Positions 1 to 10,591 of a stretch of DNA of 64,000 bases are shown in pieces. The stretch comes from [Phialemoniopsis] sp. UDSM-2020 (taxonomy: Eukaryota > Ascomycota > Sordariomycetes > Thyridiales > Thyridiaceae), in contig JAEILZ010000002.1 in NCBI GenBank assembly GCA_018873225.1, positions 6,014,001 to 6,078,000 of the forward strand, read 5' to 3'. A program made the translations under genes and the position numbers. Every line of letters starts with the position of its first letter. Position 1 is the first letter of the stretch. The notes below the pieces were generated by a model that searched no databases, was not told where the DNA came from, and was given only the letters and a program-made list of their open reading frames with translations.

Positions 1-935
1 AGTCGACCAGGTTCTTGGGCGGGGTCGACTTGACGATATCGACGAGGCACTGCTCGAAATCGCCTTCTTTGAGACAGGCGAGGACGTCCTCAATCTTGCC
101 CGGGAAGGACCACGACTCTCCGATGTCTTCGGTATCCTGACGTAAGAGATGAGTGATGAACGGGCTGAAGTAAAAAGGGTGTAGTTGTGTTGATTATTGG
201 AAAACATACCTTGTGTGTCAGCACCCAGCCGAGGTCTTTGCCGTGGTTCCACGTGTAAACGATCATGTGCAGATCCTTGGCTACCCACAGCCTCGTCATG
301 TCCCTCGTCGTCTCACAGAACTCCTTGAGCAGAGGGTTTGCCCGATGTTCGTCGTTGATGGTCAAGTACGCCCGATAGATGGCGTAGCCGCTGTTCACCT
401 TGGTGTCCGGGAGGCCCAGCACCTGCTGACGTGCCAAGGAGCGCGGGCCATCGGCAGCGATGACTACGTCGCCCGTGAAGATGGTACCATTGTTGGTGAG
501 TACTCCGGGCCTTTCCTGGTCGAGATACTGTACCACGCGCTCGTTGTAGCAGAACTTGACGCCGATCTCGCGCGCGTAGTCGGCGATGACCTTGTGCATC
601 TGCCCGCGGTGGCCGGCGAACTGGCGCCAGAAGTGGTGAGGCTCTAGGATCCAGTCCTCTTTGAAGATCACGGTGCCATCAGACTTGCAGTACTCGAAGC
701 TCTCGCCCTGATTGATACAGATCTTCATGAGGTCGCGAGCGACTCGGCCGTTTTCCCAGGTCTCAAGGATGCGGCCGCCATTGGGGAAGAAGTCGATGAT
801 GTCGCCGTAGGTAAGGCTGGTTGGGTAGATCTCGACGATGGTGGCCTGCATGCCACGGAGCTGGCACTCAATAGCGGCTGTCAGGCCACCAAAGCCAGCC
901 CCGACGATGAGGACCTGCAGGGGCTCACTCGCCAT
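1..935 (-). CDS. FAD-dependent monooxygenase, 3' part beyond window
   Basis: N-terminal part of a group A flavoprotein monooxygenase (salicylate-hydroxylase/PHBH-like family), which hydroxylates or epoxidises small organic substrates using NAD(P)H and O2. Exons are 210..935 and 1..136. The intron 137..209 starts GTATGT and ends GTCAG on the minus strand, and the frame is kept across it. The dinucleotide-binding motif GAGFGGL lies at about residues 12-18, followed by an acidic end of the second strand (VEIYP). The family motif around AADGPRS is near residue 165. I chose the ATG at 935 (MASEPLQVLIVGAG) because it sits right before the Rossmann fold. An upstream in-frame ATG at 1025 would add 30 residues with no known feature. 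The C-terminus lies outside the window, so the substrate class cannot be judged. Confidence 0.85.
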
Positions 936-1639
936 CCTTGGCTTAGCCTTGGATGCTTGGGTGGTGGTGTGGACTTGTAAGTGAGGGGTAAGCAGTAACT
1001 TGGGGCAGGTGTACTGAAACGACATTCAACTTTGACAAAGATTGACAGAAATTCACTTCTGGCAAAGAATGTTGGATCAAGTACGGAGCAGAGACCCAGC
1101 CCGAAGCAGTTGTCCAAAGGGGGGAAGGTTCGTCGTATCGATGACTCTCAAGTTATGAGTTCGAGCCCAATTGAAGAGGACGATAGTAGCCAGACTTTTG
1201 GGATAATCTTCCTTCTGACCATCTCCAGGTCTCAACCTTTGCCAGGTACGTGATCTTCCTGTAATGATGGTGAGGAGTTGCGGGGATTGGTAGCGCTGGA
1301 TTAATCTTGTCCCCTACCCCGGTACAAGCATAGCGTGGTTGGAACATCTCTAGCAATTGAGTGCGGTGGGTTGAGCTGGTGTAGACACAAGGGTGGTTCA
1401 AGACTAGGAATAATACCTGATTGGTTCGATTGTTCCGGACGGTTATCTTCCCAAAAACCCTTGTGATGCTCGCAACTAATGTCAGTAACCCCACTTGACT
1501 TATCACACACACAGGAGTGAGGGAGGCATAGAGATTGACCTATGGGTACTTGTTGCTTGAGTTCTATGTCTTCTCGCGGTCAGAGCCGGATAATGTGACC
1601 CGTGTTTTTGAAAGCCAAGAGACTCGTGTTGCCTCCTCC
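936..1639. other. Intergenic, no gene seen
   Basis: This stretch separates the monooxygenase start from the end of the MFS transporter. The open frames in it show no family signature, no repeat and no RNA gene that I can recognise. It should hold the monooxygenase promoter and the 3' end of the transporter transcript. Confidence 0.5.
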
Positions 1640-3069
1640 CTAATACTTTCTCCTTATGCCAAATCCCACACTCATGACACGCACAGCGACGAAGCAGCCC
1701 AGCGCACCCACGTAGGCCACGCCTGCGAAGAGGATTAGCCCCAAGTAGTCGCCTTTCCCCGCTTGCAGAATCTGGCCCCCAAGTGGGACCCCCAGCAGGG
1801 ACCTGTACGAGACATATTAGTGACCGTAGAGACCCCTACAGCTTCGACCCTGTGGCAAAGCCGATGAACTGGGTTGGGGAGAAGTGTAGACGAGAAACTC
1901 AAATATTTTACTCACCCGAAGCTACCCACACTATAGATAGCCGTAAAGTACTTGCCATAATGCTCCGTAGGACATAGCTGCGCGATGCATACAGGGACAA
2001 GACTAATCCCACTACCGCTGCCGAGCCCAAAGAACACGACAAACACGAACAGCGCAGCCATGTTGTCGCCCACGGGCTTCCAAATGCACAGGATGGATAG
2101 CAGGCACAGAAGCAGCGCCCCGATCTGCGCGTTGAACCGCCCAACCTTGTCGCCCAGCCACCCGGGTAACCACCGGCCTAGTAGCGAGCCGACGCTCATG
2201 ACGGTCACCAGCAGGTACGCCGTCTGGATCGAGGCCCCCGCGGCGCGCGCGTACGACGCGATGTAGGTCATGGGGACGAAGAGTCCGATCTCGACGAGCA
2301 GGGCGCCCGCGGCGAGGACGCTTGTGCGGCGGTGCGCGAGGATGCTTGGGTTCGGCAGCAGGCTCTGGATCTTTGACGCCGGTGACCCCGTGCCGCGAAC
2401 GCGCGCTTTCATCAGCAGGACGCCAGCCACAAGAAAGGGCACGAAGAGGAGGGCCATGGCACGCATGGACCAGGCGAAGCCGATGCTGGGGAGCAGGGCG
2501 CCGAGGATGAGCGGGGTGGCGATGCCGCCGACGCTGCCGCCGGAGATGGCGAGGCCCGTGGCAAGGCCACGGCGCTTGAAGAACCAGTGCTGGATGGTGC
2601 CGATGGCCGACGTGAAGAGGAGGCACGTGGACAGACTGCCCAACACGCCGAAGCAGAGCATGAAGTGCCAGTAGACCTCGCAGACGCTGAGCAAGAGGTA
2701 TGTCGCTAGCAGGAGGACGGCGCCGACGGCGGAGAGTAGCTTGGGGCCGCGCGCGTCAAAATAGGGGCCCATGGGCATTCCAAGAAAGAAGCTTAGAAAA
2801 TTGTAAAGGCCGAAGATCCAGCCGATCTTACCGGGCTCCTCGTACCGTAGCTGGTGTTCGGACAGCCAGGTCTGGTAGACTCCGATCGAGTTCATCATGG
2901 ACAGGGCGGCAAAGAAGGAGCAGAAGCATCCGAAGAGGGTAAGCCAAGCGGCCCGCCCTCCGTCGGGAAACTCGAGCTCATTGTCCTCCGGGGCCGTGTT
3001 GGCCGAAGAGACGGCGGAGGCCGGCTCAGGGGCTTGGGCCGGCATAGTGTCATAGGTTTTGCTGTCCAT
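1640..3069 (-). CDS. MFS transporter, monocarboxylate-transporter-like
   Basis: A 438-residue major facilitator of the fungal monocarboxylate/riboflavin transporter type (SLC16/MCH-like), expected in the plasma membrane. Exons are 1916..3069 and 1640..1802. Intron 1803..1915 begins GTGAGT and ends TACAG; joining gives FGSLLGVPLGGQ, a normal start of the last membrane segments. The entry motif FPDGGRAAWLTLFGCF (about residues 34-49) is the hallmark of this family. About 12 hydrophobic segments follow, with the loop RRGLATGLAISGGSVGG in the middle. The ATG at 3069 is preferred over 3114 because it gives the usual short acidic cytoplasmic tail. It is transcribed away from the cupin gene at 3443, so the two share a promoter region. 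Substrate is not predictable. Confidence 0.9.
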
Positions 3070-3442
3070 GGTTGCCGCAGAAACACTTATTGACGCCAAT
3101 GATTGAAATTTCACGTCCCCATTTTAGAAGCTGGGAGTACTGCACAAAGCATGCGAGTCTATTAAGCTTTGTTGCGTGTCATTCCTTGCCCGTGGCGACC
3201 TGCGGAGTCCAGGTGCATCTTGTGTGGATTATTCGCCTATTGGTTCGTTCAGGGGGTGCTCCGTCCAGACATTGACCCCAAAGATACCGGAACCCGACAC
3301 TCCTCCGCATTTGAACATATAATCGTCAGCATTGAATGAGTCTTAGAAAGCGCTACTCAATAATTCCAAAGAATTGACAGGTTTGCAAGGATCTCGACGG
3401 TTAGAAGCTTTTTTTTTCTCTGTTCCCCGTAAAGATCCCAAG
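3070..3442. other. Divergent promoter region
   Basis: This 373-base spacer lies between two genes transcribed away from each other (MFS transporter and cupin). There is a T-rich tract near 3411-3419 just upstream of the cupin ATG. No gene or clear operator palindrome was recognised. Confidence 0.45.
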
Positions 3443-3995
3443 ATGGTTTTCGAGTACAAGACCGAGTCAGCGTTTCACGCTGTCCCCCAGCTTCAGGGTG
3501 CACCAAAGTGTGTCCATTTCAGTGAGTAGAAACCTTGGTCTGGTACATGCGGATATCGTTCAAATGTGTGCAGACCAGCCTCCCTTGTTCTACTAGCCCG
3601 CCGTCCGAAACAAGTCACTGACAAATGCATGTACAGCCGATGTATTTAGCACCAAGGATCAGAGCGCCGTCAATCCTCTAGTTGGCTCTATGTTCTACTT
3701 GGATTTCGCGGATAAGCCCGAGCCCGCGCCCAAGTACGACTACGATGAGACTGGTGTCGTCGTGCGTGGTGAGTGAAATCCATTGATTCGGATGGACGGT
3801 TTCGTAGATTCAGCCAAGCGACTAAAGACTGACCACATGACAGGCGAGCTACACGTCAAGGATGAGACTGGCAAGACTGCCGTTCTTTCCCCGGGTGACA
3901 CCTTCTTTGTCCACCGAGGAAGCGAGATTACCTTTTCAACTCCCCGTTACGCCCTTGCCTACAAGTGTGCAGGCCGCAAGGCCATGGGCCACTGA
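3443..3995 (+). CDS. Small single-domain cupin, EutQ-like
   Basis: A 120-residue protein in three exons: 3443..3521, 3637..3768 and 3844..3995. Introns begin GTGAGT and end ACAG, and the summed length is an exact multiple of three. The second half has cupin motifs: GELHVKDETGKTAVLSPGD, then FFVHRGSEITFSTP. This matches the ethanolamine-utilisation EutQ-type cupin fold, which is found in fungi as a stand-alone domain. The usual metal-binding histidines of cupin motif 1 are not obvious (a VVVRGEL stretch sits there), so it may bind a small ligand rather than act as a metal enzyme. The gene is divergent from the MFS transporter at 1640-3069. Role unknown. Confidence 0.85.
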
Positions 3996-4417
3996 ATGGG
4001 TCGAGGATAAGAGTGTGCCCATGGCCGGATGATGAGACATTACGCTACCATGCTGTGGTTAGTTGGTTCGACTCAACAGAATGACTCAATAGATTATATC
4101 TTGTCACAAATTCGTCTTCAACGAGATAGATATGATCCCTAGCTTGACGTATGTGCACTCTCAAGATAGTGGTTGTGCTGATCTCGCCGGTTTCATGTAA
4201 GATTTCTCACAGTCTTATGCCGAGCCCGTTAGATCTAATAACATCTGTTTCATAGCGACTGGTTACAACTGAAAGGATCTGGTCTGAATGAAAGTGAGAA
4301 TATGCATTAGTCCATGTATTTACAATAGTAACGATTACCATCATTTTCGACCGATAATTTATCATTTCTCATCTATGAATACTTGCGCTGGACGCTCCGT
4401 CAACTAGAACGGTCTCC
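3996..4417. other. Convergent intergenic, no gene seen
   Basis: This lies between the 3' ends of the cupin (+) and the Zn2Cys6 regulator (-). It is AT-rich and holds only short open frames without family features. It most likely carries the two 3' untranslated regions. Confidence 0.5.
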
Positions 4418-6552
4418 TCAGTGAAACCCCTGACTGTTCCAAGCGAACCAGTCAAAGGTGGCATCAAACAAAGAGTTGTCGGACCATGCAAGTAAATCCT
4501 CCGTGACTGCGTCGTCAGTGCCGTCCGTGAAAGGGTTCGCTGGCCCCGAAAATGGTCCAGGGGTCGACAAATCGATCGGCTGTGCACTTGTCTGTCCGTC
4601 CACTCCATTATACCCCCGCGAATTCGGTTCTTTCAAAGAGTCATCTTCCCTTAGGGCTTGTTCGTAGTCTACGTTCTCACTGCATCAGTATACTGAGACT
4701 AATACCAATGGATTAGCATGGTGGCTTACCGCCTGCTTCGTCGTATAGCATCGTATTGCAGTACTTGATGAATTTCTCGGTGGTGTCCTGCAGTCGCCCC
4801 GCGAGGCTATTTCGTTCCCGTAGATGGTTGAGGTAAGCCGGGACAGGCTCGATAGCTTTGAGAGACTCTCTGCTCTGCTCCAGATTGGTCCTGCCCTTCA
4901 TCAGGATGTCTCCCCAGAGACTGCCAAAGGCAGTCAACGGACAATGCAAGCGCTGCCATAGTAGACAGGCGTATGGCTCTTTGTGGCGGGGGACTTTGCC
5001 GAACTGTGGCAGCAGCTTTAACATCTTCTTTGTCGGGATCACGGACTTGGACCGTAGTTCCTTGCTTGATATGGTGAGAAGGACTTGGAGAGAGTTTGCG
5101 TGGAATTGGAGGGTTTGTAGGCTGAGGTCGACGGATGCTGCTGCATCCGGGCTGAGTAACGGCTTCTCTACTAGAGCAGCCGCTTCAAGTACCTGCGTTC
5201 ATCAGAAATAGATACAAATCCATTAGACGCAGTTGAGCTGACTTACCTCTGTTGCCTCTCGATGCCAAGCGTCTAATCTCGCATATACATCTGGGGACTT
5301 TTCGATCTCCGTTCCATAGAGACAGTACCACATGTCCGACATGATATGTGAATACAAGTGCATTTGATACTTGTAGTGGGCTTGAAACAAGGAAGCCGCG
5401 CCATTGGTCGGCTGATGAAGCTTCTCCAGCGTGGGCAGAGGGACACTGGCCTCGATCTCTCTATGGAATGCCGGTGGTCTCCCTAGTATGAGCGACATAG
5501 CTTTGTCCAGCACGTTGAGTCGCCAGAAGACCAAGGTCCGCCGCTCCCGCGTCGGTGCGTCGACACGCCAGCTGTTGATTCCCAGCGCTTGCAACATGGT
5601 ACACGCTTTGTTGATCAATGACCAGCATATCGACGGTGCCATGCACTGTTCTGCATGGCATACCATAAGCAACAAGGCCTGGACGGTGGTGGCGCTCGGC
5701 TCGAGAAGAAACTTGGCGTGGTTGAAAGCTAGCCATAGGTCACATCTTAGATGCTGTTCCAGTTCAGGATCAGGAGAGATGGTCGAAGACAGCGAGCCTA
5801 GCGTTATGCTGTAAAACATGACAAGCCAGGCTCTGTCTTCGATTTCATGTGGCCTGCATGTTGTCAATGCCTCAAGAACCTCTTGAGGGGCAGACGTGAA
5901 CAGCAGCCGTTCCTTTTCAAGGACAGAGACGAATTCTGGAATATCAGCTTTGTGACCGTAGACCCAAGACGGCATGAGAACTGACCATTAACCCATATAC
6001 GCATCTTTGCTGCGTCGAAATGGAAGTATTCCGACGATGGCCCTGCCGACAACCTGTCGAATGCTGATGAGTCTTGCCAGATGGCCGCATTCTCCTCCAA
6101 TAGTGATGCGAGCGCCTGCAAAGAGGGATGGTCTTTGCCAATGAGCCGTTGCAGTCGCTCATGGGTGTTGGTGGTGAGAGTCTCCGAGTCGTCCGGCACT
6201 GGAGGTCGCGGACCCGTACGGTGCGCAGTTTCTTGGTCGCCTTCGGGCTGGTGGCGGACGATGAGGGCCGACGCCTTGCGCTTCCTACTGCGTCTAATGA
6301 TCCCGGAGCGCGAGTAGGAGCACGAAACACCTTCAGTCTTACATCTCTGGCATCTCGCGCTTTCGCGGGAGCATCCGACCTATGCTCGCATCGTCAGGGC
6401 GCTTCAAAGTCAACGTCAGGGGCCTCGGAAGTTAGCAACCTTGCGCGAGCGGCACGCGTCACACTGCGAGCGGGGCTGGTTAGCCGAAGTCTGCGGTCCC
6501 TAGAAATGTATCGCTGGATACTAACCGAGTATTGAGCAAGCGGACTAGCCAT
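4418..6552 (-). CDS. Zn2Cys6 transcription factor with fungal MHR domain
   Basis: A 619-residue fungal binuclear-cluster regulator in six exons: 6526..6552, 6440..6475, 5986..6379, 5247..5935, 4730..5192 and 4418..4668. The total is in frame. The zinc cluster has C14, C17, C24, C31, C34 and C41, exactly C-x2-C-x6-C-x6-C-x2-C-x6-C. An intron falls between the second and third cysteines, a common place in fungi. A basic linker (RRSRKRKAS) follows. The middle region, about residues 180-370, is the helical fungal transcription-factor domain (for example RRTLVFWRLNVLDKAMSLILGRPP). The last exon is acidic and rich in W, F and D (DLLAWSDNSLFDATFDWFAW) and looks like an activation tail. It acts in the nucleus on CGG-type sites. 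The target genes are unknown; neighbours are the cupin and the protease family. Confidence 0.9.
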
Positions 6553-7100
6553 TACTCGATTCTTGGACGCGGATGGACTGGTTGGGAGGGACAGGCGATG
6601 TTGGACGGAGGAGAAGATGCTCTCGACGGAAGTTCTGGCCTCAATCATGGATGGGATGCGATGCGAGATAAACACCGTGCGGCTCTGGCATGCGCCGCAT
6701 GGGGCTTTGGCGGCGCACTTGAGACCTGTAATTGATGAGAATGCGCTGAAGGCCGCCTAAAGCTCCACCCGACAAATGCGCATTATCTTCCAAGGTCCGT
6801 AAACCCCGATCACGGACCTCTCCAGGCCTGTCTATACAATACAGCACAATACAAGCTGCACTCATTTACCATAAGCAAAAGATAGTGTTAAAGAATCAAT
6901 CGTATTGCCTGACTCTATGCCATCTACCTAGAGACAGGCTTTCCAGAGAGCAGTGAAGACTAATCTTGCTGGAGAGAATGGACCATTGCGATCCATGTTC
7001 CAAGGTCCCGTCCACGGCAGGTTTGCCTGCTCAATGCATTTATGAAGTCCTAACATCACAACAAGCCTCAAAGCCTCCAGGCGTGTCTAGAAACATTTCC
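6553..7100. other. Intergenic upstream of the Zn2Cys6 gene
   Basis: This holds the regulator's promoter and the 3' flank of the broken protease-family gene at 7101. One open frame on the minus strand near 6640-6760 shows LKCAAKAPCGACQSR, which looks like the second half of a zinc cluster. It lacks the first cysteine pair, and the true cluster lies downstream. I see no further gene. Confidence 0.45.
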
Positions 7101-8998
7101 CTAGTCAGTGTCCCAGAAGAACAGAACCTCTTTGTCGTCGTATTCATCAAAAGCTGGGTCATTGTCGACTGCCGTTTTGATGCCCTCCTTGATGTGATCG
7201 AGCGGTTCACCGAAGTGCGTGCCGGCTTCAGATGTCGGGGATGGATCCGGTACAGGTCCCTTCTTCGTCTGGCCTCCGAAGTACATGGATATCATCTGAC
7301 CTCGGTAATCGTTGATCATGCTTCCAGAGTCTCCTGGAGCACCAAAGCGAAAAGGGGAATCGTACATGGACTTTCGAGAGCCGAGCGGGGCAACGATGAG
7401 AAGTACTTCTCCTCGCAGTGGGCACACCTTGTTGTCTGTAATTTCGTGCTTGGTGTAGATGACAGCATCGATCTCGCTGATCGCGCCGCAGGTTGGACCG
7501 GTTGTACGACCAATCTTGAAGACCAAGCGCTGAGAGCTACCTCGATCTCCTAGTCCGGCTTTGAGCTCGTCGATAGAACAGATGCCATTGTTGGGCTCAA
7601 GATATTCGACAGCCTTTGTGCCGCAGGCTTTCTCGATTTCCCAGATCTGCTTCCAGGAAAGACCCTGTTATTCGACTTTAGTATGAGTGACCTGCCGGGC
7701 AGTATTATGAGGGACCTTACCATATGAGTTTTCTTCAGCTTCTGAAGCCGATGGGGAAGGATCTTGACAAGAGCCCAGTCACCGATGACTGGGTCCTTGG
7801 GCTTGGACCTACCGGGTACCACCATAGACGTGTCATATCCAGACGAGTAGTACACCGTACCCAGGTCACGGTCGAATCTATCCATGATCGGCCGGCGTAG
7901 ATCTCCTGCTTGAGCCTTGCTCTCGTACAGTCGCAGCGTCTCCTCGTCGTCATCATCCAACTCATCGCCGTTCTGCTTCCGGATCTTCAGCTCATTTATG
8001 TCATGTCGAAGTCGTTGAATCTGCGGCCCTTGCCTGGCCTCGTCGTCCTGAAGAGCAGCCTCCTAGGCCTTGGCATCTATAGGAGACGGGCTTTGCATCG
8101 TGATTCACCATCACGGTCTGGTGGACACATTGCTTTGATGCCACCTATCAAAGTAGAAATGTTAGGATGTAGATCAAGTATAAGGGATCAAATGGAAGGC
8201 GATTGACGTACGGCTGACGACATGATGAGAAGTCAAAGCGAAGAGAATGCTCTGCTCTTTCGGCAAGCCAGACTTGGACCGGAGGATCAACTTGACGTAG
8301 CATCCTAATGTGCCACACTCATCCGAGTGGCCTATTCCGACACCTGGGATGGGCAGCTTTTGGAAGGACTGCTCAAATGAAGGGTAGAACTTCGACCTGA
8401 GAAAGAGCTCGTCACGGGGAACGGAATCCTCCAGCGAATTGTGAGCATCGAACGTGCCTTCAAGGACCTCAATAGACATGTCTCTCAGCGATTCGAATCT
8501 AGTTACGACATGAAGTTAGCGGTGTCACATGGTGGATAAGCAGGGAGTGTAGTCAACTTACTTGAAAATATGGTTTCCAGCTTCAGTAGCCATGATGACC
8601 GCTTCCTCGACGTTCATTGTACCCTCCTCAACGAAGAGGAGAATTGTAGGATACTGCTCATCATCGGGAGCATTGGCAAAGCCCTGTCGAAGCACCATGA
8701 CAGCCGAGGGCGATCCTGGTCCTTTCTCAATGACCTCCATCATGGCGTCGCAAATAGTCTTCTCGTGGCCGTCGATCTTAGCCTTCCAAAGGTTGACGAT
8801 CGGGTGCGGTCCCAGGACAGTAGAGGCGCGATCGTAGTCGTGGTCTACACCATGCCACATGTTGAAGTCCGTGAAGACCGGCTCGCGTGGTTTCGAGTCG
8901 AGACGGACACGGGCAAGAAAGTCCTTGGCCGTGTCAGGTCCCGTACCTCGCTCAACGTACATAGGCGGAGGAGGTTCCGGAGTGACGATGGTCTCCAT
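7101..8998 (-). pseudogene. Copy A: N-domain plus PA-clan serine protease, reading frame broken
   Basis: Homolog of the gene at 28974-31098. Exon-like blocks are 8562..8998, 8212..8498, 7721..8144 and 7101..7664. The introns between them begin GTAAGT, GTACGT and GTAAGG. The N-terminal domain starts VERGTGPDTAKDFLARVRLD and includes GPHPIVNLW and FESLRDMSIEVLEG. The protease part has all three expected motifs: histidine in LTSHHVV, aspartate in GDWALVKI and serine in PGDSGSM. A charged, probably coiled-coil stretch lies between His and Asp. In the third block a one-base difference from copy C shifts the frame to a TAG at 8077-8079. A second TAG (8063-8065) matches the TAG of copy C. Unless splicing removes this stretch, the gene cannot make the full protein. 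No signal peptide is seen, so it would be an intracellular protease. Confidence 0.7.
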
Positions 8999-9435
8999 TT
9001 TGCCGAAATTCTTCGAAATGAAGGACCGTGGTGTTGTGGCGTGTTGCTGTGTCTCCTTTTCTGTGAGAGGGATACAGAAGAGGGTGACCTATGTTGTTGG
9101 ATGAAGGTGAGATGACTTGGAGGTGATAAATCCCGAATGTGAGAAGGAAGTGAAGTTGGAAAAAAGGACTACAGGTGTAGTGGCAGTCAAACCATTCACT
9201 AAACTCAGCACAGACCGCTCCAGGGCTATGATAAGTTTGACAGCAATTGAGCCAAACACTGCCTATTTCTCAACTTTCTACACAATCGCCTACCGTGCTC
9301 GGTAAGCGAGCGGCCAACCTTCCCTTTTTTTCACTATTCCAATCGATCACCTCCTGCTCAATTCTTCTACACCACAACAACAGAAAAACAAACTTGCTCG
9401 CAAACCAAACCTCAATCCAAGCCCCGATCCAAATC
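8999..9435. other. Head-to-head spacer of copies A and B
   Basis: This 437-base region lies between two related genes transcribed in opposite directions. The part at about 9110-9155 resembles 10450-10495 on the same strand, with roughly three quarters of bases equal by eye. A piece of this spacer was therefore duplicated to the far side of copy B. No coding gene was recognised. Confidence 0.4.
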
Positions 9436-10280
9436 ATGGACCCGCAGCCTGAGTTTCACGTCGAGCGTGGTACAGGAGGTGAGACAGCCAAGCCATTCAT
9501 GGCACGCGCTCGTCTCGATACGAGCCCCCGAGAGCCACCACCTCGCACCACTGGTGCCGATGCCTGTGGTCGTAGTGAATACGCCAGGCTAGCGACACCG
9601 ATCGGAAATCATCCTATCGTCCAAATCATGGATGCTGAGCAGGATGGCGAGAAGACGATGCGCCAAGCCATGATTGAGCTCATCTGCAACGATAAACCGA
9701 CTGGTATCCTTGCGGTCTGCGCTGGTTTTGTTGCTCCAGAGGCAGAGCGGTGTCCAACTCTGGTTCTCGCCGTAGAGTACGGCGCAGTGCACAGTTTCCC
9801 GTGCGGAGGAGATTGTCACTGAGGCTGCTCACTACATCCACCGGTAAGTCGACTCACTTGTTTTGATCTGACAGACTCTAATACGATGACTTGCTCAGAT
9901 ACAAAGAACTCCGCGATATCTCGATCGAGGTTATCGAGGCAGTCTTCGTCCCGCACACTCAAGTCTCTGAGAAGTATGGTCCTCTCCAGGGATATGCCCT
10001 GGAACAGTGTTTCCGCTCGACCCCCATGGCTGGAGTCAGCCTCGGACGGGCCGATGGTCTAGTTGGCGCAGGCACGATTGGTACTTATGTGCAGCTCCGC
10101 CTGACACCAAAGCCCAGTGTTCAACAGAAGGGTTTGAAGGAGAGGGTCGAGTACTTGGCAATCACTTGTTCCCATGTTTTGGACCGTAAGCTGCTATTTA
10201 TTCAGCCTCTTCCTCATATCAATGAGACTGGGCAGGCTGACGATAAAGTTCTGGCCCTGGCCTACGTAAAACATCTGTAG
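9436..10280 (+). pseudogene. Copy B: truncated, frameshifted protease-family gene
   Basis: Second member of the N-domain/PA-protease family, head to head with copy A. Block 1 (9436..9843) begins MDPQPEFHVERGTGGETAK and holds GNHPIVQIM. Around 9788 the frame breaks: the expected TVSRAEEIVTEAAHYIH continues in another frame, so bases were gained or lost there. Block 2 (9899..10185) gives RYKELRDISIEVIEAVFVP and ends at TCSHVLD, which keeps the catalytic-histidine motif region (SH). After that nothing matches the second half: the regions with the catalytic Asp and Ser are absent, and the frame ends at a TAG before 10280. This is best seen as a decayed duplicate, although a short N-domain product cannot be excluded. 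Confidence 0.65.
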
Positions 10281-10591
10281 ATTACCTTTTTCATTCACCT
10301 GTGCTGTGCTCTTCAACCAATGAGTTACCCAAATGCTAGGAGCCCGTGTCAGTCAAGTAGCTGTCAGAGTGTTAGCGGTGTGTCGTTCAAGTACTGCTCG
10401 CCAGGTCCCTCTTAGATGACTGTGCGTTGACTTGTGGGGTACTAAGTAGGAGTGAGTTGACCAGTAGGTGGGTGACAAATTGTGATAGTGAGAAGGATGT
10501 GACGTTGGACAGGGCACCAAATTAAACACAGGCCACTGCCATTATCTCCATCCGGGCAACTGCCAGATAGCGACTACTTCATTTTAAGGTA
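10281..10591. other. Intergenic with a duplicated promoter fragment
   Basis: This lies between copy B and the end of the sarcosine-oxidase-like gene. Around 10450-10495 it carries a sequence like that just upstream of copy A (about 9110-9155), sharing stretches such as GTGAGAAGGA. It looks like a remnant of a larger duplication. No coding gene was seen. Confidence 0.4.

Noticed and set aside
2012..2626. 204-codon minus-strand frame inside the monocarboxylate-type transporter
   Set aside because: Shadow frame rich in H, P and R with no membrane segments; the overlapping transporter frame is clearly the coding one.
6640..6760. Minus-strand stretch LKCAAKAPCGACQSR resembling half of a Zn2Cys6 cluster upstream of the regulator
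   Set aside because: The first cysteine pair is missing, and the real, complete cluster lies in exons 2-3 of the gene at 4418-6552. Probably chance or an old remnant.
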